Source: Blastobasis lacticolella (taxonomy: Eukaryota > Arthropoda > Insecta > Lepidoptera > Blastobasidae). Taken from it: 64,000 nt of DNA. The stretch covers positions 18,824,173 through 18,888,172 of the forward strand of contig LR990045.1 in NCBI GenBank assembly GCA_905147135.1. The letters run 5' to 3'. Below the pieces are notes generated by a model. It saw nothing but the letters and a program-made list of their open reading frames with translations, made no database searches and was not told the DNA's origin. Below are positions 43,521-55,123 of this stretch, in pieces. A program made the position numbers and the translations under genes. Every line of letters starts with the position of its first letter. Position 1 is the stretch's first letter.

Positions 43521-46004
43521 GCACATCGCATTTATACAGGAAAATTCCATATAGCTAGCTCCAGTTAGGAGGCGGTGTCACTCATGCTGAGTGAGGTCCC
43601 TTTCATGCTACACATCACCACAACACAACTATATGCAACGGCACTGTAGTTTATGTATATTTTTGTAGTGTATTTTATGTACTTAGTGGATACCTGCGTG
43701 GGTACAGGGAGCAGTACATCAACCTATCCACCATCAGTATAAAATGAGGTCATAGATTGGGCTATAATTCCTAACTATATGTATGGATGCGGTTACAAAC
43801 CGGAGACGGTCCAAGTCTAAACAGGGTAGGTTGGGATACTGTCTTCTATATTTTCTATAGGTATGTTTCAAATTATTCTGGTTTTTTTGTCGCGTGAATA
43901 AATGCTTTTTATTATATTCCATTTGTATTATAAACAATACACAATTTTCGTACGCATCGGACTGAGTTACGACCACTCAACAACAACCTTAAAGATACGC
44001 GGCTACGTGGTACTTTTACTATAAAACATTGACTCTACGCACTTTACCGCAACATCTTAAACACTATTTTTTGTTTTTTTTTTTGTCTATAATTCGTACA
44101 ATTCATACAAAGTTCTGAACAGAATATGCGTCATCACCGTTAAGGCTAAACTACCCACACGCAGGCTACTCAATGCAATAAGTAACAATGCAGACATAAA
44201 AACTAAACAATAAACAAGTTCCTATCCTACTTTTAATATAATTGTAAATACGAAAGCTTAAGGATGGACATTTATTGCTATATCACGGAAAATATACTGA
44301 AACCCAGCATTGCAGGTTACAATTTATCCCGAAATTCAACGCGGTTCCCAAGAGAATACGGCGTAACGTGACGAATCGTGAGTAAAAGCTGATTATAATA
44401 AAGGAAAGGAAATACACAATAAAGCAAAATACATAATTGAAATAATGTTATTTCGTGTCCATCCATTTTGACAAATTCCATTGTATAATTTGTCGAAACC
44501 AAATCCATTAAGTAAACCATGAAATAATTTTCTATAAACGTTACACGAATGGAATAAAACAAAGAGATAAAAACAGTTGGAACACAATCGCTTCAAGATG
44601 CTTCAGGCGGCCAACTTTCAAAGAACTAATACTTGAGTATTATCTATCTACAGCTTATCGCTGAACAGTCTCGTTTATTATAACATAGTTCTAAATTTGA
44701 AACTCTGCCCACAAGACAGATACAAACTGTGTTCAGAAACTATCGTGCAAATGAATTGAGTGGAACCTACTCGTATGTTTGAACGGGTCTAATACGCCAT
44801 TTCGAAACAATATTTATAGAAAGACGTGTCCCGGATGACATTTAACCGATAGATTAAATTAGCAATCACTTGTTTCCCTGATTGCCCTTATTTACCGATG
44901 GTTCGTTTCACCGAAAAATAACCGCTTTCGAGGACGGTCGGACGGTTTTCAATATATATTTTCGGCGTAAAAATTCAATATTTTCTGAATTACATTAGCA
45001 TTATTGACAGCCGACACTTTCGAAATGGGGACAATCAGCATCGTGCATCAAAATCTTGAATTTTTCATGCTGAAAACCAAAATAGAAAACCATTCCACTC
45101 GAGACATGTGGTTCCAAAATAGAGCTTCGGGTAATCAAGGTCTGGCGGTCAGAACGTGTAGTCAGAGTTTACTGTGATCTCAATGAAAGCTAAACAGTCT
45201 GGTATAGGGTTGTGAGAATCGATAACGTACTTGATTGAAATGGATGTAACACGCTTTTATAAACGACTTTTGTGGTATGACTGATATATGTGTAATGTGT
45301 ATGTTATTTTGATTCGTTTTAATCTTCTTCTTGTTAGCGAGTCTATGGCAAAACATTATAGTATTTTAGACGCCCCAAATTCTCTAAATCAAATATTTTA
45401 ATGATGAATACTTAGATGTTTGTTACTATTTCACTACAGAGGTACATGTAGGCTATGTTATCCTCGGTTATTTTATATGTCGTTTTACGATACAACCGAA
45501 AGCTAGTTCATATTAAAAGTTAGAGTTGAAATCCTTAGTTATCAACGATGGGACGTATGGGGTTTTAGAAAGTAGCCCCCGAAATTTGTACCACAGCTTA
45601 TAGTTGATCTCATATTGTAGTACACGCGGTGCGGTGTAGCAAGTGGTTCGTAGCAGATGTCGTAGCCTCGTAGCATTCATAAATTATTAATGTATAAGGT
45701 TGCAGTTTGTGTATTTGTTTGGAAGTCTTATCAAGAGTATTTTTCACAAAAATGTTCATCGAAGTAGGAAACTTTATTGAAATAAAAATATTTTACGTTG
45801 AAACAGTATTAGATCCGAGAATAAATCGAACTGTCAGCCTGACACTTTACTTTTATATTGTGCTATCGATATCACGGGCCTCCTAAATCAATTCCTTCTC
45901 TGTCAGTAAAAATGATATGCCGATTTTTTATTTCAGTTATGATCATTTCTCAGTTCAGAATACAGCGTGTTTCAAATGAAGATATGTTTGGTGTGCCATG
46001 AAAG
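43521..46004. other. no recognised gene
   Basis: AT-rich, with no credible coding sequence, RNA gene or repeat family member found. Confidence 0.4.
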
Positions 46005-46141
46005 TCACCGCCCAGACATGTGCAATGCCCGTCTGGTCACCGCACAGTCATCGCATCGCGCCCGCCTAGTCACCGCGCCAATAAAGTAGTGCCTAGGCTT
46101 TGCCTACGCGATTTGTAAGCGGCGACGTATAAACGGGCCCT
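46005..46141 (+). repeat. GC-rich repeat related to the element at 59487
   Basis: The 3' end GATTTGTAAGCGGCGACGTA then TAAACGGGCCC parallels 59750-59780 (TTTTGTAAGCGGTGACGTAT). The interior is rich in CACCGC/GCGCCCGC. The left end is not recognisable, so it is probably a truncated copy. Confidence 0.45.
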
Positions 46142-46564
46142 TTAGGAGTGCAGTGTGTATGTAGATGGTAGAATAAGATCTCCAGTGTTTCATTCCATCA
46201 TAAGCAAATAAGAGTGAATAGGTATCTTCAAGGCACGCATTGTATATCTGCGACTTCATCTTAGCTTTCCATCAGGTGAGTTGAGGTCAAACAGAAGCCT
46301 AATAAAAAACAAAAAAAGCAGTCCGGCTCCAAGGACCAATGTACGAGATTGAACCGCACTATAGACAGTTAAATGATAGACACTGCTAAAATACTGATAT
46401 ATTTTAGTATATTAAGAACTAATGACTTATAATGTACTGATGTGAGTACGCTTAGTTTACTTTATTGCCAAATACGCACTGATTTGATGTTAGACGCGCT
46501 AATCCACCAAAATCGGGATCAGCGCGGGAAATACAGCGTATGCAAGTCCAATGTATGTGTTCTC

Positions 46565-46772
46565 TCAATTCAATTGGGGATTTGGGAAACCGTGTCTTTA
46601 GCATTTGGGCGGGCGGCTTTTGTCTTTTTGCTGTGAGAGTAACGTGTGCCGGGGTTTTAGAGAGAGGCAACGCATTGTTGATGCAACTTTTGTTGCTAAT
46701 ATCTATAGGCGGCGGCAGCCGCTTTCCATTAGATGGCCCGTCTGTTTGTCTACCGTATGACATAAATATATC
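46565..46772 (+). repeat. dispersed repeat, relative of 58700-58945
   Basis: Shares in order GGGGATTTGGGAAACCGTG, TTTTTGCTG, GGCAACGCATTG, TCTATAGGCGG, TTAGATGGCCCG and GTCTACCGTATGACATAAA with the reverse complement of 58700-58945. Probably the 3' end of one LINE family. The 3363-3500 fragment is a third copy. Confidence 0.65.
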
Positions 46773-48659
46773 AAATAATTAACTTGGTGTCCATATTCCG
46801 CTTGTGAAATCAATTTGATTTTGTAATCATGTGTTAGTCATAATTGGCTATCGCTATTAACGCCATCAAAAGTTATTAATTTGTAAGAATATAAATATGG
46901 ATACACATTTGACAGTTCACATGATTATTGCCATCTCTAATCAATGGGTTATAGTCGTAAACAATTTTTTTTGGCAACCAACAAGCCCACATTAATAAAA
47001 GTTATTGCAACTTATAGCTAAAAATACATAATCTTTCTAAGTGCCAGATGTCGTATATTTTTTATCCAAATTTTCCTGCCACGAGTAGCTACTCGTATGG
47101 TATAGCTATACTGGTATACTCCAACCTAAATTTTTAAAATGTATTTAAATTATTTAAATTTGAAAATCGTACTCGGTTTTTATCCATTGTTATTTTATTT
47201 ACTGTTTAAGAATCGTTTCGAAATAGCCGCCGTTAAATTTACCAGCATCTGTCCCTGTCCTTTTATTTTATTTGACAAGTAGTTTTAAAAGGAAAAAAAA
47301 GCCTTTTATATGTAGATTACAATCGGCAAAAAGTTAATAGTTCACACAGATCCACTTCATAGATTAAACACAAGCGTCAACTGGTAGCAACCAAATATAG
47401 TGTTTCCCGTAATTCAGTCGGTCCGAATGGTTTACCACCAGCGCCGGGATGATTGCATCCGACGCGCGCCGGCCGACAGCTGACCTACATAAGGCCCACG
47501 CATTATGCAGTTTCAATTACTCGCCCTCGTAAATCCGAAATAATGTAGGCTTAGTGAACTCATCGGTCCATAAAGGTCGTACAATCTGTTCCCTGTGCTA
47601 TACCTATCACCAGTAGGATTGCCATAAAATTTCGAGAACAATAAAGGAGATTTCTATTCACTGTGCCAAAAAATTGGTATCCTTATTATAAAACATTATA
47701 TCCTCTAGCAATACCTTAAGCAGATTTTTTGCAATTTGTATGACACCTTTGTCGAAGGGGTTGGTGTTATTCTACCGGACACCACAATATCATAAAATAA
47801 TTAAATGTTATTTTTGATACGTACTTTTTATTTCAGAAAATTGTGCTTTTAGACTAAATGTTTCTTATTATACCAGAAGAAAAATTTGTTTTTGTATTGC
47901 TAAAATATGGTAGATTCGGCTACTATATATTTATCCAGTATCATAACTCAAAATATAGTAGAATACTTTATTATAGTAGATTTGGCAACCCTAATCACTT
48001 GGTAAATTGGTGATTTTGAATTGTTTAAGCTTTTGTACTTATTGATACGTAGATCTCATCAAAATGTTGGTGAAGAGACCAATCTAGCATAACAAGTTTT
48101 GACGTGCGCGAGACTGCGAGATAACTCCACGAGAGACAAGCCACTCGTATCACCGTTGATTGGTATTGAAGTAAGCGAGACAAGAACTTCGTGTTACGTT
48201 TCTACATTATACAAGGCAGTAAAGAAAATCTCATTTAAACTTGATTTTATTATTTAAAAGTCCATAATCAATTTATTTCGCAAAACATCACCTTTCATGT
48301 ACCTACCAGAATCACGAACGTAAATATATATTTTTCAATCGTTCATAAAATTAACGCCCCGCTAAAAGCGTTCGGAGTGGAAAAATTTAATGCGCCAAAG
48401 AAAGATTTGAACCCTTAAAGTGAAAATAATTTATTAAGGAGTTTAAGTAAAATTTCGGCTTACGCGTTGGTAAGGTAGATTTACGGAAAGCCATCTGTTC
48501 AATGATTTACCGGCTGTAATATTTGCAGGAAGATGCTTGACTCGCTGGGAGCACCTGTTATGGTCGGGGCTTCCGCTGGGAGTATACGGCTGTGCTCGCT
48601 TCGTTTAGTAAGTGCTATGGCGATCGTGTGTGTTGTGGTCATGCTGAGCTATTAAATCA
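46773..48659. other. no recognised gene
   Basis: AT-rich. There is a small run of palindromes at 47080-47125 (GAGTAGCTACTC, TATAGCTATA). Nothing else supported. Confidence 0.4.
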
Positions 48660-48895
48660 TCTTAGTGTCAATATTCCGTTTGTGCTCACGCATCAGGTAA
48701 TTACAGTAGAGCGGCTGCCGTCTGATCTTCTTGACATGATTGGGTCATGATTACACATTCAGTTTCTCAAATAAGCAGGTTTCATCACGATGTTCCCATC
48801 ACCGTAGGAGAATCGGTTAGTGTTCAAATAATGTATATAACTCAGAAAATAGTCATTGGTACATGGCGGCAGTGGGATTCGAGTAACATACAAAA
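48660..48895 (-). mobile_element. tRNA-SINE copy 5
   Basis: Reverse-strand copy: ATCAGGTAATTACAGTAGAG, GCGGCTGCCGTCTGATCTTC, GCAGGTTTCATCACGATGTT, AATCGGTTAGTGTTCAA and CAGTGGGATTCGAGTAACAT (head with inverted B box). The usual ATGATCCA stretch is rearranged. Confidence 0.75.
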
Positions 48896-49397
48896 ATAAA
48901 ATATAACAAAACAACCAAACATTGAGATTTCTTCAAGGTATCAAGACCGTATTGAATTAAACAATTTTTTAAGCGCTCAATGTTCCTGTTAAGCGATGTT
49001 CGAAACACATCTCATCAATCCAACCTGGAATCAATCAATCCTTTATAATAAATTATAGTTGTAGTAGTTCATAATGTCCAGTAAGAAAACTTTGTTACTC
49101 CAAATCGACTTTTGAAGTTAATAACCAGCCTTAATGTCTCTACCATTAAAGTTTATACCGATCCATCGGCCGTATTCTACTGGAGTCTACCAATTAATTA
49201 ACGGCAACTAATTTCAAAGAAATACCAGCACAACCTGTTGCTCTATGATGCACGGGGAACCCGGAACAGGGAAAACTTGCTACTTATGAATACGAAAGTT
49301 TGTTAGGATGGATGTTCGGAAAAACTACTGAATGGAGTTGTCGATAATATCCTTGAACAATAATCGATATGTCTGACACTACATCACATTATCCAAT
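48896..49397. other. no recognised feature
   Basis: Nothing supported. Confidence 0.4.
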
Positions 49398-49500
49398 AAG
49401 TTTATTTGTTTATTTAACTATTTACTGCACACAATAAAGAAATACATAGATACAACTGACACAACAGGCACTACTTATTTCTAATTATAATACTAAATAC
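49398..49500 (-). repeat. solo 3' tail of the LINE-E family
   Basis: TTTATTTAACTATTTACTGC, ACACAATAAAG and GACACAACAGGCACTACTTA then TTTCTAA match 18436-18523, the LINE-E 3' UTR, in the same orientation. Confidence 0.75.
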
Positions 49501-50500
49501 ATATCATTATATTTTATATATCACGACATTAATTGTTTATTATTTTATTTTGTAGTATTGGCTCTATTATATTTTCATTTCATTAATGTATTGTAGACGG
49601 TGAAGTTTCGGCAAGAGACTCCTTTGTCCACTGAAAACCAGGGTTGTGGTACGAGGGTCCACTTGCGCTGGATGCCCACGAACAATGCCACTGGGAACCT
49701 AATAATTGTCTCAGTGTTCTAACTACTTATTTTTTACAGTATAATCGATTGGAGTAAATGTGAAAAGCTAAGACATGTTTCTTCTAAGTCGGATACCTAA
49801 GATACAGTTCGACCTCTCCATAGTACCAGTCTTCGCAGTGTTCTAAATGAAATCGCGGACAAAAGCTAAGCTGTCATAAAAATAACTTCAAATTTCCACG
49901 CAGACAAAGTCGCGAGAAAAATATTGTATTATATGGCCTAATGTAGATCTGATGTAACGCGGATAGAATTTTATGCGGATGAAGTCCTTTTCCTAACTGT
50001 GATAACGGACGCTGAACACTTTGTTACGGTTGCGTCACCGTTTACATTTTGTGTTTCTCATCATTTAATTTAATGCTTCGCTCCAGTTTGTGTTATTTTA
50101 TGTCCTAACGTTGTATTTTACGGCTTTGTAGTCTGTATTAATGTCCGTCCAGAACTAATGTAATCATTCAACGCTTTTTTAAGAGTATTTTTTGTTCTGT
50201 TACTAGTCTAGTCATGTAAAACATAATACAATATCTTAGTTTAAGTATTATTTTCATCTATGTGATATTTTTCTACCCCTACAAAAAATATCAATAAAAA
50301 TAATAAAATAAGCGTGATGTTATTTTATGTATTTACCTAAATTGAGAGTGTAAAACTGAAATGTGTCACTATTCCCTACCAACACTGGCACTCTTATGTC
50401 AGAACTGTACCAAAATCTCTAGTCAAACCCCAGCAGTATCATTAATAAAACTGACTTTGTTGGTTAAAGTGTAATTTTAATTAAATGACCGAGTAAATGA
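49501..50500. other. no gene; contains a dispersed repeat at 49858-49925
   Basis: The segment around 49865-49920 (AAAGCTAAGCTGTCA, TTTCCACGCAGACAAAGTCG) is the partner of 6040-6100. The rest is AT-rich and unrecognised. Confidence 0.4.
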
Positions 50501-50650
50501 AAATGACCGAACCTTCTGCTTCCGCGGCCGCGGTCGGGTCGCAGTGGCCTCTCGTTGCATTCGAATGGGCCAGGGCACTTTCAATTAGTGGTCGGGCCCC
50601 CGCGCCCCGCTCCCCGCCTGTATAGACAGCCTGTACGGTTGAACAGACGA
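50500..50650. other. GC-rich patch
   Basis: TTCCGCGGCCGCGGTCGG and GGGCCCCCGCGCCCCGCTCC stand out from the AT-rich background, next to a LINE 3' UTR fragment. No gene starts here that I can identify. Confidence 0.35.
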
Positions 50651-50769
50651 GCGGACAATCACTTGCACTGTGCGTATCTAAGTTGAACGTCAACATTTGC
50701 AAACAATTTTTCGTCCATTTCTTTGTATCCGATTGAGCTGAAATTTTGTGTACCTATGTACTATGTGTT

Positions 50770-51010
50770 TCACTGAGGGGCACACTGAAAACCAGCGCCA
50801 TGGCGTCAGCCGTGGCTTATGCTGAGTGTGGCCCCGTTGCACGTCTCCTTATGGCACAGGTAACAAAGTAACGATAGCATTTTCCCTTTCTCATTGTTTC
50901 TTGTATGCAGTATTATGCCACGACCATGACCGACCGACACGATATTATGACCAAATGTACTGTGCCATGTGTGAGATATATGTAATAAACGATTTTTATT
51001 TATTTATTTA
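50770..51010 (+). repeat. LINE-B-like 3' UTR fragment (uninterrupted site for the DNA transposon)
   Basis: CACACTGAAAACCAGCGC, GCTGAGTGTGGCCCC, TTGCACGTCTCCTTATGGCA and CAGGTAACAAAG correspond in order to the two halves of the LINE-B 3' UTR that flank 27067-31076, without any insertion. It ends GTAATAAACG and a (TTTA)n tail at 50988-51012. Confidence 0.75.
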
Positions 51011-51014
51011 CTTG

Positions 51015-51285
51015 GCGTGTGGTGTCCGGCAGAGTGGAATAGCACCAACCCCTTACACTCGTGGGTGTCGTACAAGGCGACTAATGTTTTTGGGGCAAAA
51101 GATCTAGTCTCCGTAGGCTGAAAAATGGATAGCAGCTTTTTCCATTGTTATACTCATAACACTACGATCTCCAACCCGCCTGCCAAGCGTGGAGATTATG
51201 GCAACAACTTCCCCTTACGTGGAAGAGGCCCTAAATCCTGCAGTGAACTGTTAAGGGCTGTGATGATGATATTGTAACTTGGATG
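51015..51285 (+). repeat. dispersed repeat, LINE-like 3' end
   Basis: The first part (GGGTGTCGTACAAGGCGACT) is shared with 11771-11885. The later part, GGAAGAGGCCCTAAATCCTG then CAGTGAACTG and GGGCTGTGATGATGATAT, has the look of a LINE 3' end with a (GAT)n tail. Confidence 0.5.
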
Positions 51286-52805
51286 ACAATGCAATAATAT
51301 GGTACCATGGACCTAGTCTTATGATGGATTCGGAAGGTGGTCATAGGAACTAATGAACGCAAAAAGATAACTCCATTGTGTTTGGGCTCTTTGGAATGGT
51401 CTTGATTGTTTTTTCATTTAAGAATATATTTTTCATTTAAGAACTTATTAACATATAGTCAGAGTGTCCACCCAATAGAAAGCGGCCGCCGTTGTCTAGG
51501 ATATCAGCAACCTTGGGGGAGGGGATGCGGCGTTATTCGTCAATATACTCTTACAGTACGTAATAAAAACCTCAATTCGTGAAGAAATTGTCAGGTATCG
51601 GTTTCATAAAGGAAAAATAAACAAGTGATAAGATATCTAAAACATTTCCCATTTTTTTTATAAATTGAGAAAGTTACCAGCGGAGCTGTTTGATATTTTT
51701 TGTGCCGTTATTGTTTAAAAAGTTATTGGGGTTATTGAATAACATTTTAAGAATCCCGCGAGATGTCTACCTACTTATCAAATGATTGGCATTAATAAAT
51801 GTGGTGTAATTTACTTCGCCAGATCATCAGCATGAAAATTTGCCAAGAAAGTCCAAAACAAAGCTACTCAGTTCTATGAGAGTCTATGTAAAGTTCTCGG
51901 AGGACATTTAGATTTTGTTCTTCACGGACAAAAACTCCACGTCTGTGCGGAATCAGTATTTAGAGAACTTTATTGGCACATTTTTCTTCGCCTCAGGATC
52001 ACGTTTTACGTTTCGGAATTAACTCTTTATTACGGCTCTTTGTTTTGGGGGGCTACGTCGTAATTGTTCCCCTGATGGACGGTTGTTACGCCAAAGTAAT
52101 ATTTTTCCACCTTTATTTAATTAAGGGATAAAACTCCCATTTATCAATTTCACAGAAATAAACCTCAGGTAATATTTAACCGCCGTTATGACGGTTACTA
52201 GATTTGTGCCATTTCGTACTTAGGGTAATTGAGCTTTAGCACCACGACGAGCTCGTCACTCACTGGGTGTGCTTCCTACCATCGTTCGTGAAGTAAGGTT
52301 GACCAAGGTCTTCCGGGACTACCCTGTCCCTGACTGAATATTCTCGGGACTCGTTTGGCACCGCGTGACGGTAAGCGCCTACTGGCGCGGATTATATCAA
52401 GCGTCGGCGCCTGCGTTCGAAATTCATACATACCTAATAGGCAGACCAAGGCAATATTGCAAATCGAACTTACAATTTGGCAAGCTAGGAGTGAACACAA
52501 ACCTAACGGTCAGCCCGTGAATGCGATAGTAAAAGCGCCCCGAACTGCCTCGTAAAATAGTACGTTGTTCCATAAATTAAACATATTTTTATGATCACTC
52601 AAGTACGATCCGATGGCGCTGGCCATCACTGGGCTATCTGACAGGATACAGTAATGGCGCACCATTTTTCATGACGAATAAAGAGAAGGCATTAAACCGC
52701 GCAAACTCTTTGGCTCACTGGGGTATTGTGTTTTTGTAAATACATTCTTAATGGGGATACATTTGGGGATTATGGCAGGGTATTCGGAAGTTGTCATTGC
52801 ATCGG
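51286..52805. other. no recognised gene; LINE-tail scrap at 51465-51540
   Basis: CACCCAATAGAAAGCGGCCG .. ATCAGCAACCTTGGG resembles the dispersed tail at 3420-3470. Otherwise unrecognised. Confidence 0.4.
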
Positions 52806-52811
52806 GAGCGT

Positions 52812-53155
52812 TGGTGACCTAGTGGTTAAGGGATCCGAATAGTAAAGGCGGATCCGGGTTCGATCCCAGGGCCACCACGTGCTAATTACTCTTTTCTGAG
52901 TTACTTATGTACATTGTCTAGTTGATCACTAATCGATGCTCTTACTCGATTTATCACTTCGTCACCAGCACATTCAGGTGAATGAATCAGTAACCATGAT
53001 CCAATCTGGTCAAGTTCTCCTGTTAACAGGGTCAAGAAGGTCAGACTGCAGTCGCTCCACTGTAATTACCTGGGCTGCCAAATCCTGGATTATGGTTAAG
53101 GCGGACCCCGCACCCTTGCGTGCGAGAGCAGGAATATTGATGCCAAGATGATAAT
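52812..53155 (+). mobile_element. tRNA-SINE copy 6, complete with tRNA-like promoter
   Basis: The head has an A-box-like TGACCTAGTGG (52814-52824) and a B-box GGTTCGATCCC (52857-52867) with normal tRNA spacing, sufficient for RNA polymerase III initiation. The family body follows: GCACATTCAGGTGAATGAAT, CCATGATCCAATCTGGTCAA, CAGTCGCTCCACTGTAATTA, CCTTGCGTGCGAGAGC and GCCAAGATGATAATCATTAT. Best copy in the window for defining the family. Confidence 0.85.
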
Positions 53156-54100
53156 CATTATTAGGAAGTTGTTATCGTGTGGGGTGTAAATAACTGACAC
53201 TGACACCCGTATTCACCAGCAATACTTGTTTAAGTAACCTGCAACCTAAATGAATCGCAGATGTTATAGGCGACAGTTACCATTTACCATCAGGTGCTTG
53301 TTTGCCACTGTGTAAAATAGAATAAAAACCACTTCCACCTTTAGAATCCTAAAGAGTAGATTTAATCAAGCCTGTATTTCCGGCACCACTCACCATTTAT
53401 CACAACCGAGTTTTACGCTTCGTCGATGCCATCGGAGCTCCGTAGCACTTAGAATCAATTTGGATTAACCCCGTTCAAAGTTGGAACATTCATCACTAAC
53501 AAAGCATTAATAACCTGCGGACTGGAACTATCCGGAACAACGGTTGAACTTTCTCCTGTTAGCGGGTTGCCCACGGCATTGAATATCTATGCTGACGCAG
53601 GCGGCAAGGCGGGGGTCGGCCGATATCGTGAAGTTGTAGGTGAAGATGGAGAGAACACCTAATACACACTTGAAGCAATACATTTGTATCGTTCTCTTGC
53701 TTTCGGGCGACAGGCGCTCCTTTTCTAACTAGAATGTTCGTTGGTATTTAGACGGTGGTAAAATAAAATCAAAATTTCTCTATTGCGTACAACTAGGAAT
53801 ATCTCTTTCAATCTTATAAATAGTTGGGGTTGGCAAAGTAGAAGAAAACACACAGCTATAAAGGTTTATTGCAGGCTTTAAAACCCATACATTACCGTTA
53901 CAAATACAGACAAAAAAAATTAAAAGGTGTAAATTAGTCACAAACACAAGTCATACACTTAATTACTTATTACTTACAAATCTAGATTTACATGTCGGTA
54001 TAGGAATGGTGTAAATCAGTCGAGTACATACTTAATTACACTTAGGTATGCAGTCGTTCATTCATTTTTGATTCTGTATTATAAATATTTTGTGTGTATT
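53156..54100. other. no gene; weak LINE scrap and a diverged direct repeat
   Basis: 53265-53310 (GCGACAGTTACCATTTACCA) is a LINE-tail scrap. GGTGTAAATTAGTC (53927) and GGTGTAAATCAGTC (54010) with ACTTAATTAC after each suggest an old tandem duplication. Confidence 0.4.
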
Positions 54101-54310
54101 TTACACAAGCGTTTGAAACCTGCAGGCAACTCAATTTGTAACCATGATCCAATCTGGTTAGGTTCCCCTGGTAGCAGGGTCACGGAGGTCAGATGGTAGT
54201 CGCTCCATTGTAATTACCTGATCGCCAAATCCTGGTTCATGCTGAAAGTGGTCCCCGGGCTCTCGTTCTCGAGAGCACAACCGGGACGTTAACGCCAAGA
54301 TAATTCACTC
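54101..54310 (+). mobile_element. tRNA-SINE copy 7 (5' truncated)
   Basis: GAAACCTGCAGGCAACTCAA, CCATGATCCAATCTGGTTAG, GGTAGTCGCTCCATTGTAAT, TCTCGAGAGCACAACCGGGA and ACGCCAAGATAATTCAC. The tRNA-like head is absent. Confidence 0.75.
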
Positions 54311-54828
54311 AAGCGTTTGTGTGAAGTTTGCTCCACCTCTATCTATACCTTCGTGGGCGAAATTGTAGAAGCGACGCTATCAAACTTCGTTGTTCGATAC
54401 AAGTAAATTATAAACACAAACATTGGATCCTCCGTGAAAGAGATTTCTGTATAATATTGTGAAGAGGAAAGTTTTGTTTGTTTCCAATTGTTGAAATCTC
54501 GAACGGCTGAAACGATTTCGCAAGGTTGGTCTCTCTTTTGAAATTTGAATACTTTTACTAAAGGATATAGAGCTTGAATTTGTTAACCAAAATGTATGCG
54601 GAACATATAACTGGCAAAAGTTAGTGTGCAGTAATTTATTTTTGTACTGCAGAGTGAATACTAGACATAGACATAGACATAGACATTATTTATTTTGACA
54701 TCACAATACTCATAATACAAAACTCATGGAGCAAGTTACATTTGTTTATCTAAATTTAACATAAGTATATATATTTAAAACCTATTCAATAAAAGCGATT
54801 CGAATATGGAGTAATACGATGTCAAAAA

Positions 54829-54888
54829 GGGCCCGGACTCAGCATTAGCTACAGCAGAATGATGCAGCGCTGATTTTCAGCCGGACCT
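54829..54888 (-). promoter_or_regulatory. conserved LINE 3' UTR block, LINE-C copy
   Basis: The minus strand reads GGTCCGGCTGAAAATCAGCG .. AATGCTGAGTCCGGGCCC. GCTGA-AAA-TCAGC forms a tight hairpin. Shared with 31092-31152 and 50780-50838. Confidence 0.55.
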
Positions 54889-55123
54889 TAACGATGTGGA
54901 GACCTGCACGAAGCACACAACTAGCAAGTTTTATATTAAAATAATAATAGTGGAATAGTAACAAATATATAGTAATAATTATAATACATACGTGTGTAAA
55001 ATACATAAAAAGAAAGGTGAGCGTAATGCTACAGATTAAGTAAATTAAATAAATAAATAGTAGTAAGATAACACAAGATATTACAAATAATAATATTATT
55101 GAGTAGACTTTTTTATTTGCAGT

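Noticed and set aside
50481..50702. GC-rich frame of 73 residues beside a LINE fragment
   Set aside because: No recognisable domain, and an open frame is expected by chance in GC-rich DNA.
52812..52880. True tRNA gene
   Set aside because: A and B boxes are present but the sequence continues into the SINE body shared by seven other copies, and the acceptor and anticodon stems are not convincing.
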